A stretch of 64,000 nucleotides of DNA. Origin: Psilocybe azurescens (lineage: Eukaryota; Basidiomycota; Agaricomycetes; Agaricales; Agrocybaceae). Shown in pieces: positions 11,536 through 22,779 of this stretch (its first letter is position 1; every line of letters begins with the position of its first letter). The position numbers and the translations under genes are program-made. The stretch lies in NCBI GenBank assembly GCA_023853785.1, contig JAJIRX010000490.1, positions 62,001 through 126,000 on the forward strand, read 5' to 3'. Under the pieces are notes generated by a model. It searched no databases, was not told where the DNA came from, and saw nothing but the letters and a program-made list of their open reading frames with translations.

Positions 11536-13549
11536 CTACACCGACAGTAGATGACTGTTATCAGGGTTGGATGAATGGGTATTCGTTGCTGACAGCAAGG
11601 TACAGCGGTTGCAGTACCCACGATGGATATATACGTACATCGAGGTACATCCAGGGTCGACTCGCTTCCAATGCGGGTTTCCTGCCTCTTTATCTATGTC
11701 TCCGCCTTCGTCTTCAATGCCAAGTGCAAGGATTACGATTGCTATGTAGTAAATTAAACGTCGAATATGACGATGACCACGGCACAATGTCAATTCAATG
11801 CTCCCCGCTTTCCCTTCCGGTTTACGCGTCTTGAAAAGACCTCTGGATATCACGCCTTCTACGATTTCCTCCACATTCGCGAATGCTTGTCTATACGACA
11901 CTGACTGTAGCCTACGTCGTCCTAAATATCATACGTATTAGCCCAACCACACAAACGTCACTGGAAAAAACACAACTCACCAATAATCGCCCAGTTCCTC
12001 GTGCTAGGTATCCTCAATGTCTCACACTCCACCTCCCACCCACAATGCACGCTCAGACTCGCCAACCAAATCCGATACATCGAGTATGAGCTTTTATTGC
12101 TCCCATCCCCGCCCAAATTCAACGAGTCCGCGAAGTCAGGTGTCGGGAGGGGGTACGTCGGCGTGGACGACCGCTCGTACCGGATGTCGAACGCCCAGGA
12201 GCAGCACGGGATTGATATATATCCAGAGGCGTTGTAGAGGGTGGAGAGGACAGGAAGCCAGGGTGTGAGTTCGTCTGCGTGGTTCCCGACGATGAACACG
12301 CCAGGCGGGAAATATTCTGCGCTTGATGCGTCGGAGGCGCGCAGAGCGGTTGGATCGAAAGCGTGGACGCGCAAAGCAGATTGTGTTGCGTCTGTATAAT
12401 GAGTCCAAGATGTACGAGCCCGAAGGTCGATGCCGTAGCCTTGATAGCCCTCGGAAATGAGGATATGAGTCAACAGCCCATTCCCGCATCTGTGGTGCAA
12501 TACCATGAGCAAAAGGAGAATATCTACAAGGGAGACAATATACGCACCCGATATCCAAGAACCCTCCTGGTGGTTTGGGCCACTTTCTCCACGGCTCTGC
12601 TGTATCTGAATCTGAGGAATCAACGGTGGCATCTGACTTGAAGGTATCCTTCCAGAGTAGGATTAAATATGTTGCTATCCCAATATCCTATACGGATCAG
12701 AATTCGAAGAGTGCACAGGACAAACGGATGGCGAACAGACTGACCTCGAATACATGTTTCAAAGGATCTGTGACCTCCTGCCACGTATTCACCAGATGTT
12801 TATGACGTTCTCTCATGACCAGATACAAATCCTGATACTCCTCCCGGGGAATCAAATAATCGTGTATAACCCGTTTCTTGTAATTTGTCATGGCGCCCCA
12901 TCCGTACCGATGTAGAGTGTCGAGAAGAGCAAGACAGGTGCGATATAGTCTCGCGTTCGGATCCAGCGAAATTCCAGGTAGTGGTGCAACCTCAATCCTC
13001 AGCGCTGGGGGTCGGAGGCGATGTATCGAAATGCGAGGTGAGATACTGCAGGGTGATAATAGGGTAGGTCGGATCCATATTCCACGATCGGAGTTAGCAA
13101 TAAAGTGTCAACTATCGTCGTGTCCTTGGTCGATGTCGATGTCGATTTACCATAGAGTGTACAGTACTGGTCGAGGGAAGGATCACGGCCTGGTCTTCGA
13201 GGAAGAAGCCTCCTGTGTATGCATCGGGTACTCTGGAAGCCATCGAATGTTGGAACAGATTCAGGTAAGCCCCCTGTGCTCTCCGAGATGACTTCTGACC
13301 GTAATATGAGGGTAGAATTGTATTCCGGATGGTGTATCAGTTGAGTTATCACGATTTCAAACTGATCTCAGTCATAAATGAGTAACTCTTTGCTGAAAAT
13401 TCTATGACAATCAAACTCACAATTTCAACTGGAAAATCCGCTGCGCATGTTATCAAAGGTATCCATCCATCACCTGGCAGTTGAATTGACGAATCGCACT
13501 GGGTCGGCGTAAATTTTGGTCGCTGAATAGAAGTCATTCTGGAATCCAT
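11536..13549 (-). CDS. TRM44: tRNA (uracil-2'-O-)-methyltransferase, Trm44 family
   Basis: Five exons: 13549-13421, 13361-12745, 12687-12548, 12489-11981 and 11921-11536. The product is about 593 residues. Trm44 is a SAM-dependent enzyme that methylates the ribose of U44 in serine tRNAs. The SAM-binding motif GFLDIGCGNGLLTHIL is created exactly by splicing exons 3 and 4, followed by GYGIDLRARTSW and the catalytic-region IPCCSWAFD. DPSLDQYCTLY and LHRYGWGAMTNYKKRV are typical of the family. Exon 2 is one base short. The five-G run 13007-13011 is the break point: the frame ...FRYIASDP changes to ...ALRIEVAPLPG, which continues the family sequence. The last ~85 residues after RKPEGKAG look unconserved, so an unseen intron or earlier stop is possible. 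Confidence 0.88.
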
Positions 13550-15367
13550 GTAGACAAAAGCGTTAAGATAATTACCGCCATGAAAGTGCGTGAATTTCGC
13601 ACCTACTCCTCGGGGGTGCCAGGCAGACCGTTGCTTTCGGGCTTTTCAACGTTTATTTGAGTCCCAACAATTCCAAGGACCAAAAGTTGCAATTTGGTTT
13701 GAAAATCTGCTTACACGTGATAGTTCGTTCATACCACGTGTTGAGCTTATACACGCGTCGCGTCTTGAAGTTGGTCCCCAAATAACAATTAGCATGTCCA
13801 TAAATATAAATATAAATTGCATGGTTCATAAGGCGGAAAAGTAGAATTTCCGGTATCCGAAAATGATATCTCGTCACGTACCAAGCTTCGGAGAGCGATA
13901 GCTATCTCAGTAGTATTACGAATACTATAACCTCTATGAATACATGGGCGTTGATGCAGGAGTGCCGAATAAAGGGTCGCTCTGTCCCCATCGTTGACTC
14001 AAAGGAATATCCCTTTCTCCGAAGTATTTTATATAGAATAGAAACAGTGAATCTAACACGGTTCAGCGCTTCAATAAACATTCTATCATGGAAGCCTATG
14101 ACTAAATGTATTTCTGGGAGAATATGTACAGGAAAGTCTAAACAGATAGCAGGAGTAAGACATGAGTTGTGATAAGAGATTGAATATCTGGTTGCTATCT
14201 CTTCAACAAACTGCGAGAAGTTTTGCTACATGTTTGCCTGTCCTTCACAGAGAACCTGATTTTGAAGGTCAAGTAAAAGATGGCCCTCCAACACTCACTG
14301 TATCTACCCTTCATACACCACAGATTTCTCCGCCGACAACACTTGGGAGCCAAAGTCTATAGAAAACATTACTCGAGCTAATTTTAGGGAGAAGCGGGAT
14401 TGCCAACTCGAAAAGACGAGACAGTCGTGGTAATAATAGTTTTATTTCAGAAGAACACCCTTAGACGTGTGTAGACATTATGCAGCTATCATGAACATAC
14501 GATCTATTCTAGTATCATCAATAGGGTACAAGTGATGTCGCTTTAACACGGTGAAATTGTGAAAGCTCTTGGGATGTTTGTCATTAAATCGGCTTTGCGC
14601 TAATCGATGAATTGCAAGTTAGCAAACACAAGCAGCCGTGGTTAGTCAGCGAGAGATGACTGTTCGATGAACGGTCACACCCAGGTGGAAGAGGTTGCCC
14701 GTGACGACATATCATCCAGGTTTGGCAACTAATATCTCCTGCCGGGTACTTGTCCTACGAACACACTCATACATAGTATTATTATTAGAAGAAAGAATGT
14801 ATCTATGGTTCGAACTTCGAATCTTCTGCGTCAATAGGAGCCTAAATGTATCTTCCACCAAGCCGCAAGCCGCGAATCGACTGGAATCGAGCGTGTGATA
14901 AAGATTCTGAACGCAGAACTTTCCGAATCTGGTATATCTATCGCGCGCTCCTCCACTGCCGAGCCGTCTGGACCCACCTTAGCTTTCTGGAACCCTACAG
15001 TGTGCGCCTTTATCCAACCAATTGGTCATATTTCTCGCAAATTTCCAACCTACAATAGATGAATTGACGCCACCGTAATATACTTCACGTATTCTCCAAT
15101 GCTGAGCAATGGACATTGGACGTGTGCCTAAGCTCAAACATTACAATCGACGCCTCTGATTGGGGAATGATGAGATTAGTCATATGGCTTCATTCCATTT
15201 TGGAAACAACATCCCACAAGAACCCACAAGAAGTGCTTATGACCTGACGGCAATCGCGATGTATATGAGATGATATAAAGTAGGGATTACAAGCACGCCA
15301 GAGAGCGACACATCCATCCATCACGAACACCGGTTCTAAAGTATCCCCTTCTTTACCAAACGCCCCC
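13550..15367. other. 1.8 kb without a recognised gene
   Basis: Short open frames on both strands (for example plus 13590-13844 and plus 13936-14172) have no motif, codon bias or exon chain that I can support. It separates the divergently transcribed Trm44 and quinone reductase genes and should hold both promoters. Confidence 0.5.
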
Positions 15368-16515
15368 ATGTGTTTCCCAAGCAAAAAGCAGAAGGATAAT
15401 TTCGCCGACAACAACAAAGATTCCAAATCGAAATCGACATCTGAATCGAAGACCAAATCCAGCAGTAACGGAGAGAAAGCCGAGACTACAAAAGCCCCAG
15501 CGACTTCTCCTGACGTTCATCAACAAGAAGCCCCTCAAGCCCCCTCATCATCATCAGAGCCTCCTGCAACACTACCTCAGATAGAAACAGTGTCGAACAT
15601 GTCTCCTCCCAAAGTCGGGATTGTCATTTACACAATGTACGGGCATATTGCCAAAGGTGCGCTCCCACCTGGTATATCAATGACTAGACCATGGCCTCAT
15701 CCATTTTTATCCAGTTGCTGAAGCCGAAAAAGCTGGTATTGAGAAGGCCGGTGGAAAGGCAAACATCTATCAGTATGCCCTTATCTCCTCGCATCATACC
15801 GCCCACAGACTTTAATCAACATCCTCCAGAGTCGCCGAGACCCTCCCCAGGAAGTCTTGACGAAGATGTACGCACCAGCTAAGCCTGATTATCCTATCAT
15901 CACCCCCGATATTCTGGTCACCTACGATGCGTTCCTCCTCGGTGTTCCCACTCGTTACGGAAATATGCCCGCACAATGGAAGGTGTGTTATCTCCCAAAC
16001 AAAGAGATGTTTTAATATAGACTTACTGTCGTTCCACTGCGTATCAGGCGTTCTGGGATTCCACAGGCCAGCTCTGGGCGGGGGCAAGCTCGCGGGAAAT
16101 ACGCCGGCTTCTTTGTCTCCACTGCCGGGCTCGGAGGAGGACAGGAATCGACGGTCCTGGCGTCTTTGTCCACCTTGGCGCATCACGGTATCCTCTACGT
16201 ACCATTCGGATACTCCCACGCCTTTGCCCAGTTGACGAACTTGGATGAGGTTCATGGCGGTGAGCAACATTCAATTTTCAATCAGCCAGGCCCTATGCAT
16301 GGAAGGAGCCTGATTCTGTCATTGATCATGCCAATCATGATGCGTATTTGATGGATTGTGGCTGATACAAATATATCATTGCTGCAGGTTCTCCCTGGGG
16401 TGCTGGAACATTTGCCTCGTCCAATGGCAGTCGCCAGCCAACCCCACTCGAGCTCGAGATCGCCGAAATTCAAGGCGAATCGTTTTATAAGACCGTCAGC
16501 AAAGTTAGCTTCTAG
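15368..16515 (+). CDS. WrbA-type NAD(P)H:quinone (benzoquinone) reductase
   Basis: Exons 15368-15656, 15715-15772, 15830-15982, 16048-16259 and 16388-16515. A low-complexity Ser/Lys/Glu-rich N-terminus of about 80 residues (start [14 protein letters not shown], a possible lipidation site) precedes the flavodoxin-like fold: [14 protein letters not shown], then [19 protein letters not shown] and [17 protein letters not shown]. The enzyme reduces quinones by two electrons with FMN; in wood and litter fungi it protects against quinones or supports lignin breakdown. Three bases are missing relative to the family frame: in the C run 15845-15848, the five-G run 16080-16084 and the A run 16097-16099. 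All flanking exons are well conserved and phase-correct. Confidence 0.88.
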
Positions 16516-16704
16516 GATCGAATATCGATATATCTGAGAGACGGTACCCTACAACTGCTTCATGTATCTGCGAATTAGTAACTAGACCATCATATTCATC
16601 ATCATTTCTCTGTGCGCGACTCACTTCTACTCGGTCATGAGCTGTTGTGCTGGTACGTACTGTGATGATGGTGGTCGATAATCAATACCAGAAACGCGGC
16701 AAGA

Positions 16705-18224
16705 CATAGTCGATAGTGGCAGAGCGGCGATTCCCATTGGCGCCATCGCAGAACGCGGCCGTCCATGTGTCCTCATTCGTGTTCATCTGGACAACCCTGG
16801 TTTACAACCCAACCGCGTGCTGGGACTGGAACACACTCCGATCGACGAAGCGGATCGGAGTGCTGTACTTTGCAGGGCATTTCTGTGCATATCTCGTCGG
16901 AGGCTGCGGCACTCGCGATGTCGATTTATCTTAGGGAGAGGTATGCGTATGATGCTGAGGGTCCGTTTAGGCGTGCATTAACACCAATATGCAGCTTCCG
17001 CAGGAGGTCTGACTAGTGTTATCCTGGTACGTTAGATATTTTATCTTCAAGCCCTTGCTTCAATGCGACCAGGTCTCGTACCAATATTTTCTTCGCACAT
17101 CTATATAGGACTACAGAATACAAAAGAAATGGAGCGCAGTCAGTTTCTGCTCAGGCGCTATTGCAAGGCTCATCACTACTACACCTAGCTTGGGATACGT
17201 TGGCTCTCGTGACTGCCCTTTACAACCTCCTCTACAATAAATTTTACTTGCAGCCGAATTGTAATTAACGATAGTGGTTGCTCTGCTATACGGTGCGTTG
17301 GGCGAAGCCAGGCGTGACTTCGCCCCTCAGGCGCCTAAGGCTACGGTGACTACCTGGACCTCAGTGTAACTTACACTGCTGGCTGGGGACGTTTTTAGGC
17401 ACAGTAAAATATGACTAAAATAGATGCATGCTTGTTAAAGTTTTAGTTGGGTTTACCGGCCCCAAAATAAATAAAAAATATTATCACTTGCCAAAGTTCA
17501 GGCATATTTATTTACCGAAATCTAACAAGATGTTAATTGTTTCGTTTCCACGATATTTGATGGCCGATAGAATTATGACGAAAGATAACAATTGTCAAAA
17601 CTCTGCTTCGAACAAAGGTTGCAAAAATAATAAATTTTATTTGAAAATTTTAAATTTTAATAAAATTTTCAAATAAAATTTATTATTTTTGCAACCTTTT
17701 GTTCGAAGCAGAGTTTTGGACAATTGTTATCTTTCGTCATAATTCTATCGGCCATCAAATATCGTGGAAACGAAACAATTAACATCTTGTTAGATTTCGG
17801 TAAAAGGCTAAATATGCCTGAACTTTGGCAAGTGATAATATTTTTTATTTATTGGTTATTTACGGGGCCGGTAAACCCAACTAAAACTTTAACAAGCATG
17901 CATCTATTTTAGTCATATTTTACTGTGCCTAAAAACGTCCCCAGCCAGCAGTGTTAATTGCCCAGTTAAAGTCACGCCGTCTGGTCTTCCAAAGTTGCTC
18001 ACGGGATTTAATCCTTGTTCTTTTCCTTCTAAATATTATCACAACGCATGATATTGGAGACTCAATTGGAAGTATTTTAACAGGCATCTTCGCCCATGAA
18101 AGCGTGGCTAATCTGTCGAGCTCTCCGCCTGTCAGAGGTAGGTGGCTAGATCGGAATTGTGAGCTGGTCTGTCTGCAAGCCGGGGCGTCTGCTGCTGCGA
18201 TGCTATACTCGTTCATCGTAACGG
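16705..18224 (+). pseudogene. 5'-truncated ammonium transporter pseudogene
   Basis: Fragments align in order with the intact transporter at 47245-49091: AAIPIGAIAERGR (16705 on), FVFIWTTLVYNPTACWDWN, ISVHISSEAAALAMSIYLRER, DYRIQKKWSAVSFCSGAIA near 17115, then QCNLIAQLKS across the transposon at 17374-17953, and THDIGDSIGSILTGIF to MLYSFIVT near 18220. The N-terminal exons and the C-terminal tail are missing and several frames are broken. Unlike the single-base breaks elsewhere in the window, this copy has large deletions and an insertion, so it is a true pseudogene. Confidence 0.85.
17374..17953. mobile_element. 580-base fold-back transposon, CACTG ends, TTA duplication
   Basis: The element is nearly one perfect inverted repeat: arms of about 280 bases meet at an AT-rich centre near 17660-17670. 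The ends read CACTGCTGGCTGGGGACG. TTA flanks both sides (17371-17373 and 17954-17956). One arm has about ten extra bases near 17852 and there are a few other small differences. CACTG ends with a 3-base duplication fit a CACTA/EnSpm-like non-autonomous element; PIF/Harbinger-type (TWA duplication) is the alternative. Open frames inside mirror each other and are not genes. As RNA or single-stranded DNA it would form a very long hairpin. Confidence 0.85.
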
Positions 18225-18398
18225 TAAGAATGTCCTATGCTGCAGTTCTTCATGTAAAGTTATGACATATTAGGCTATTTTTTGTATGTTTGCTTCGTAC
18301 TTTCGTTCGTTCGTTGTTCAGTTCATAATCCTACGAATAACGGGCCTTGCCCCCTTCTCTACCTACGCGCATCGAAAGAGACGGCGGGTCATGGGGGT

Positions 18399-18419
18399 CA
18401 GCAGCAGCAGCAGCAGCAG
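18399..18419. repeat. (CAG)7 microsatellite
   Basis: Seven perfect CAG units. They lie in an open plus-strand frame but no gene could be supported there. Confidence 0.9.
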
Positions 18420-18562
18420 AGGCCTGGTTCTTCGTCGTACATCCGAATTGGCGAAATTGCTTCTAGAGATCTAAATGTAGACATCGATATACGATCCTTC
18501 TCCTATCTATCTATGCAAGCCGTAGCCCACGATTCATGTCCAAAATTCAATATACATTCAAT

Positions 18563-19208
18563 TCATGCCTTGTTCACGCCTTCTGCCCCTTTCCGCAGAT
18601 CTGCTAGGAGGTCTTGCATTTTCGTTCGCAGCTTTTTCACCAGCTCGTCGTCGTCTGCAGAAGGGGGGAGGCTATATACATGATTGACACACACATGTCT
18701 GTTATCAGTTTCTGCCGGTGTAAGGTCAGACGCGCTGGTTCGCAGTACTTACAATTTGATCGAGTAGATACTTCAAGGGTTTTTTTTCGTATCATTAGGT
18801 TGTCAGTTTAAGGTTCGTCGATTAGAAGGGAGATGATTGATTGACTTACTTCTGCTTCGTCGATTGTCTTGTTAAATCAAGCAACAATGCCATAGGTTAA
18901 GTTTCTTAATTTCTTCAATCGGAAAGGGGAACTTGTCATCCTTACAAGAACAACTGGACCTCTATAGTATTAGGGAGTGTCATTGTTAATATGTTAGATT
19001 ACTGGAGACGAGACTGGAGCGTACCTGTTCATGGTAGCAATGAATGTGTGCACACCTAAAAGTTAAGGATAAAGATTGATTGTGGTGGTGGTGGTGGTTG
19101 AGGTCAGATTGATTCTGATTTTACTTGAGACCGCTCCGAGTCGTGCTTACCGAACGCGACCAAAATCTCCGGATCTGTCCGGCACAGGACCGATTCGCTC
19201 AGTTGAAC
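18563..19208 (-). CDS. Unrecognised small multi-exon gene (incomplete model)
   Basis: Exon-like segments on the minus strand chain with good splice sites. QLSESVLCRTDPEILVAF (about 19208-19151) joins at GTAAGC to GVHTFIATMNR, which joins to GPVVL and then TIDEAE (before a GTAAGT). The last exon encodes DELVKKLRTKMQDLLADLRK followed by GAEGVNKA and a stop at 18563-18565. The tail is clearly a charged amphipathic helix. The junction to the last exon and the start codon are not resolved. I do not recognise the family. It could be a small cytosolic or complex-subunit protein. Confidence 0.4.
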
Positions 19209-19296
19209 TTACGAATTAAAAAACTGTACACTGTAGATAGTAAAGCAAAGGTAGGAAAGTCACCTTTGCATCAATCTGTGCGTTATCGAGTACCCT

Positions 19297-19352
19297 AATA
19301 TGGTACCTTTGGTATGGCCCGAAATTATGGTGCCTCGGAGGGGTACCATATT
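19297..19352. repeat. Perfect 11-base inverted repeat
   Basis: AATATGGTACC at 19297-19307 is repeated as its complement at 19342-19352, with a 34-base spacer that includes further GGTA/GGTG motifs. It could form a small hairpin. It may be part of an old insertion; no function is inferred. Confidence 0.5.
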
Positions 19353-19924
19353 CTGGTGCGCGGAGAAGCAGCATAATATAGTGTCCCTCGGCACCATTCA
19401 TGACTCCGAAGGTAGTAGTATTTCAGTACCATGAGGAGCATTGTGTGGTGCTGGTTAAGTAGTGGAATATAACGTCTTCGATTGTTCTATTTCTGATCCC
19501 ATGGCTCAAATGATGACATATGGCTACAAATCATTTGTAATGGACGTGTAAGCCGAACATCCACTCTACGATGGCACCGATGGTGGTGAATATTTCGAGA
19601 AGAACTCGGGCTGCCATATAGGCACTACACAATATGACCGAACTCGGGCATGCACCCGCTACCGGTACAGACTTCGCCTGGACACTCGATTTAATTGTTG
19701 AAGGTTATGTACATAAGATGATTTGCGCACACCACGGTCGTGTATAAGGACACTATTGACGTCGGCTTATTCTTAGTATTCAATGTTCAGTTATGTTCGT
19801 CATCATGTATTGATCCATGGAGGAAAAGATGGTGTGCTTTCTTGTCAAAGTTTTGCCGTCTCCAGTTGTAAGTATGTAACTGACGTCGGAATTCGCCATT
19901 TTGGCTGTTGGTGTATTTGGCCAG

Positions 19925-20247
19925 GCGTACTCCGAGTCTGACTTTTACCCCGGGGAGCAAGTCCTAATAAAGCAGGGGACTGGGCGAAATTAATTACCTA
20001 CGATGGGGTCAAGCTATGTGCTGGTATTCTTGTGAACGGGGAATGGAAGGCTTGGGCAGATTCTTCTAAGGCCTGTACAGGTCCGGGACATGAAGCAGGG
20101 TCGACGACTTTCGTTCAAATCACCAAGGTGTGATCATTCTGGCATAAAAACGTCAGCGTCTGGGGTAATAGGGGGTATCTGCATATGTACAAACCCCGTA
20201 ATAAGGCAGCACAGTTCCGTAAGAATGTAGCTGGTGTGTCGAAATAG
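19925..20247 (+). pseudogene. Possible small secreted protein remnant
   Basis: An open frame begins AYSESDFYPGEQVLIKQ, shifts by one base at a four-G run near 19976-19979, and continues GDWAKLITYDGVKLCAG, ILVNGEWKAWADSSK and GPGHEAGSTTFVQITK. It then meets a TGA and stays open (FWHKNVSVWGNRGYLH ...) to the TAG at 20245-20247. Upstream, 19887-19924 encodes a hydrophobic EFAILAVGVFGQ stretch that could be a signal peptide. The amino-acid composition looks like a real protein, but I recognise no family. The TGA would be a CGA arginine before a single transition. Confidence 0.35.
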
Positions 20248-20991
20248 GAAGTGTTGAGATCCGCCCCAGCTCATCCCTGCTAAGAATGGTCTTGATTCTT
20301 AACGCATTTGTTCCGTCAGTTTAGATGGCTCCTGGATTATCGCGTCTAACTAGGTGGTGTCGTGTACCAATGGTGTTTCTGCCAGATATCTGGGGTTTGC
20401 TTCGTTGCCTTAATCGGTTTCGGGGAACTCCATGGCATGACTGCTGCCTTGGAGGTCGGTCCTGGTTCGTCACCTCGAAACGATACGTTACAGTGGTGAT
20501 CATATCGCCCGGATATGGCGCGATTCTGACTATAAGATGCAGAGCAGCGTGTACTTCGGGTCAATTATTTGCACACCCGCTCACACGTCTGACAGAGAAA
20601 TGTCGTAGTAAGTATTGGAAGAACGAAGAGCAAGATGCATGGTGTGTAAGTAAGAGCTTGAAGGAGGTATTAGTCAACGCGTGTCCGAATATAATTCCGA
20701 ATAAGCCAAACTCGAGTCGTATCACGTGAAGTCATCGATCAGCGAGCTCGCCATAATTTGCAATCCTGTTGACCCGCACGACACACCATTGCGAGTCTTC
20801 CGCTGAAAAACTGTAGGAAAAATTGATTCGTAATACGGTGGCGGATACAAAAGCCCAGCATGCAACGCCTTTTCTTCGCCAGAACCACCATTACCCAACT
20901 GCCCACACCGAGGGTTCAAAAGTTCGACTTGATCTGAAACACTCATCCCCCTTCCTCACCTTCACCATCCGTTAAATTTTTGACATATACT
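20248..20991. other. Region upstream of cystathionine gamma-lyase
   Basis: A plus-strand open frame (20325-20729) shows no family motif. The final 200 bases probably hold the promoter and leader of the downstream gene. Nothing else can be supported. Confidence 0.4.
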
Positions 20992-22472
20992 ATGTCGCCT
21001 GCTCTTACTTTTTCATCAACCAACGGTGATGCAAGCCACGTGCATGTCAACGGCAATGGTTTTGGGAACAACGTCAATGGCCTCAAGAAACGTATAGATG
21101 GCTTCGGAACCCGTGCGATCCACGTCGGGTCAGAAGCAAACGCAGAGACAGGCGCTGTTATTCCCCCATCTCCCTCAGCACGACGTACAAGCAGTCGGCT
21201 ATCGGTGTCCACAAGGCGAGCATCATTATCTTCTTTTTTCCTGCTTTGGATCTAATTTCGGATCTCATCATTTTGTAGGGCTTCGAATACTCTCGATCAG
21301 GAAACCCGAACCGAAATGCTCTTGAGGACACCCTCGCTGCATTGGAAGGCGGCGGTGAATATGCTTTGGCGTTTGCTTCGGGATCGTCGACCACCGCTAC
21401 TGTGCTGCAGTCACTAGGACCAAATGCCCACATTGTCAGCGTCAACGATGTCTATGGAGGAACCTTCCGATACATGCGAAGAGTAGCCACCGAGAACCAG
21501 GGCCTCGAAACCACCTTCTTGGATCTGGAGACCGCTGGGGACGAGGAGATTCTCGCTGCTATTAAGGAGAACACAAAAGTATGTCCTCTCTGTTTCTCCT
21601 TTCATCCAAGTCGTTTATTCAACTCTGCCCTTGTAGCTCATTTGGATAGAATCTCCTACAAACCCCACCCTCCGCCTCATCGACATCCCCCGCATCGCAC
21701 GTATCGCGCACTCACATCCATCCAACCCTGTCGTGCTCGTCGACAACACCTTCCTCTCTCCCTTCTACTCCTCCCCTCTCCTCCTCGGTGCCGACGTCGT
21801 CTTGCACTCGCTCACAAAATACATCAACGGCCACTCCGATGTTGTCATGGGCGCGCTCATCCTCCCCGCGCACCAGTCCGCCTTTGCCGACAAGCTCCGT
21901 TTCCTGCAAAACGCGATCGGCGCGGTGCCCAGTGCGTACGACTGCTGGCTCGCCCAGCGCGGCGCGAAGACCCTCCACCTGCGCATGAAAGCGCACGGCA
22001 AGAACGCGCTGGCCGTCGCCCGCGCGCTGCAGCTCGAGCCGGGCGTGGAGGAGGTCATCTACCCTGGCTTGCCCGGGAAGACGGAGTACTCGCGGAAGAA
22101 ACATGAGCTGGCGTGGCGGATGCTCAGCCCGCAGGCGCACAAGTTCATTGGCGGTGCCGTCGAGGCCAGCGCGCCGCCTGCGGAGGGGTTCCCGTTCAGC
22201 GGCATGATCTCGTTCCGCATCCGCGGGGAACAGCGGAGGCGGACAAGTTCCTCACGACGACAAGATTGTTCACGCTCGCTGAGTCGTTGGGCGGCGTTGA
22301 GTCGCTCGCGGAGCACCCCGCGCAGATGACCCACGGCAGCATCCCGCCTGCGGACAGAGCGCTGTTGGGCATCGGCGATAACCTCGTCCGCCTGAGCGTT
22401 GGTGTGGAGGACGAGGAGGACCTAGTGGTGGATGTCGTCCAGGCTGTCAGGGCTGCGACGGCGCACCTATAG
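20992..22472 (+). CDS. CYS3: Cystathionine gamma-lyase (PLP-dependent, transsulfuration)
   Basis: Three exons: 20992-21215, 21279-21578 and 21637-22472. The product is about 453 residues. The enzyme cleaves cystathionine to cysteine, 2-oxobutanoate and ammonia. Motifs: YSRSGNPNRNALEDTLAALE, the phosphate-binding ASGSSTTA, NDVYGGTFRYM, VVLVDNTFLSP, the PLP lysine in SLTKYINGHSDVVMGA, and MTHGSIPP near the end. Cystathionine gamma-synthase is an alternative, but the overall pattern fits the lyase. Intron 1 starts with GC (GCGAGC) instead of GT. Two bases are missing: in the five-C run 21163-21167 and the four-G run 22225-22228. Phase and homology demand one base at each. As a likely housekeeping enzyme it is probably intact in reality. 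Confidence 0.92.
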
Positions 22473-22779
22473 ACTGTGTTCTTTACTTTTTCTTTCAATG
22501 CATCCAATACCCACGTCATTTGCATTATTCTTCCTTGTAGTAGATTAATTTATTGCATGGTATTTAGAGCATTTTCAACTTTATATATTAGTAGTAAAGC
22601 TAATTGAAGCGTTTTTTGTATTCAAACTCATCGTGTTGTTGATACCCGGCAAGAGACAGGTGATCTTGGACTTAAACCATCACCATCGCTGCTGAACTGC
22701 ACTCAATCGCCTCTTAATCGTACATTTGTGACCCAACGACGAATTATGGTCGCAGGGAAATTTCAACTCACGACTCAAG
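22473..22779. other. 3' region of cystathionine gamma-lyase
   Basis: AT-rich 3' flank with several AATAAA-like stretches but no definite polyadenylation signal that I can single out. No gene seen. Confidence 0.4.

Noticed and set aside
12136..12558. 140-codon Arg-rich minus-strand frame
   Set aside because: Out-of-frame shadow of Trm44 exon 4 running into an intron.
17428..17912. Two open frames of 82 and 62 codons
   Set aside because: They lie in the two arms of the fold-back element and are mirror products of the same sequence, not genes.
18282..18683. 133-codon plus-strand frame with a poly-Gln run
   Set aside because: The poly-Gln is the CAG microsatellite and the rest overlaps the better-supported minus-strand exons at 18563 onward.
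21342..22106. 254-codon frame with an Arg/Pro-rich tail inside the cystathionine gamma-lyase gene
   Set aside because: It reads through intron 2 and then follows the wrong frame; the enzyme motifs are in the spliced frame.
21712..22140. Long minus-strand frames opposite the lyase
   Set aside because: Antisense shadows of a GC-rich coding exon; no independent motif.
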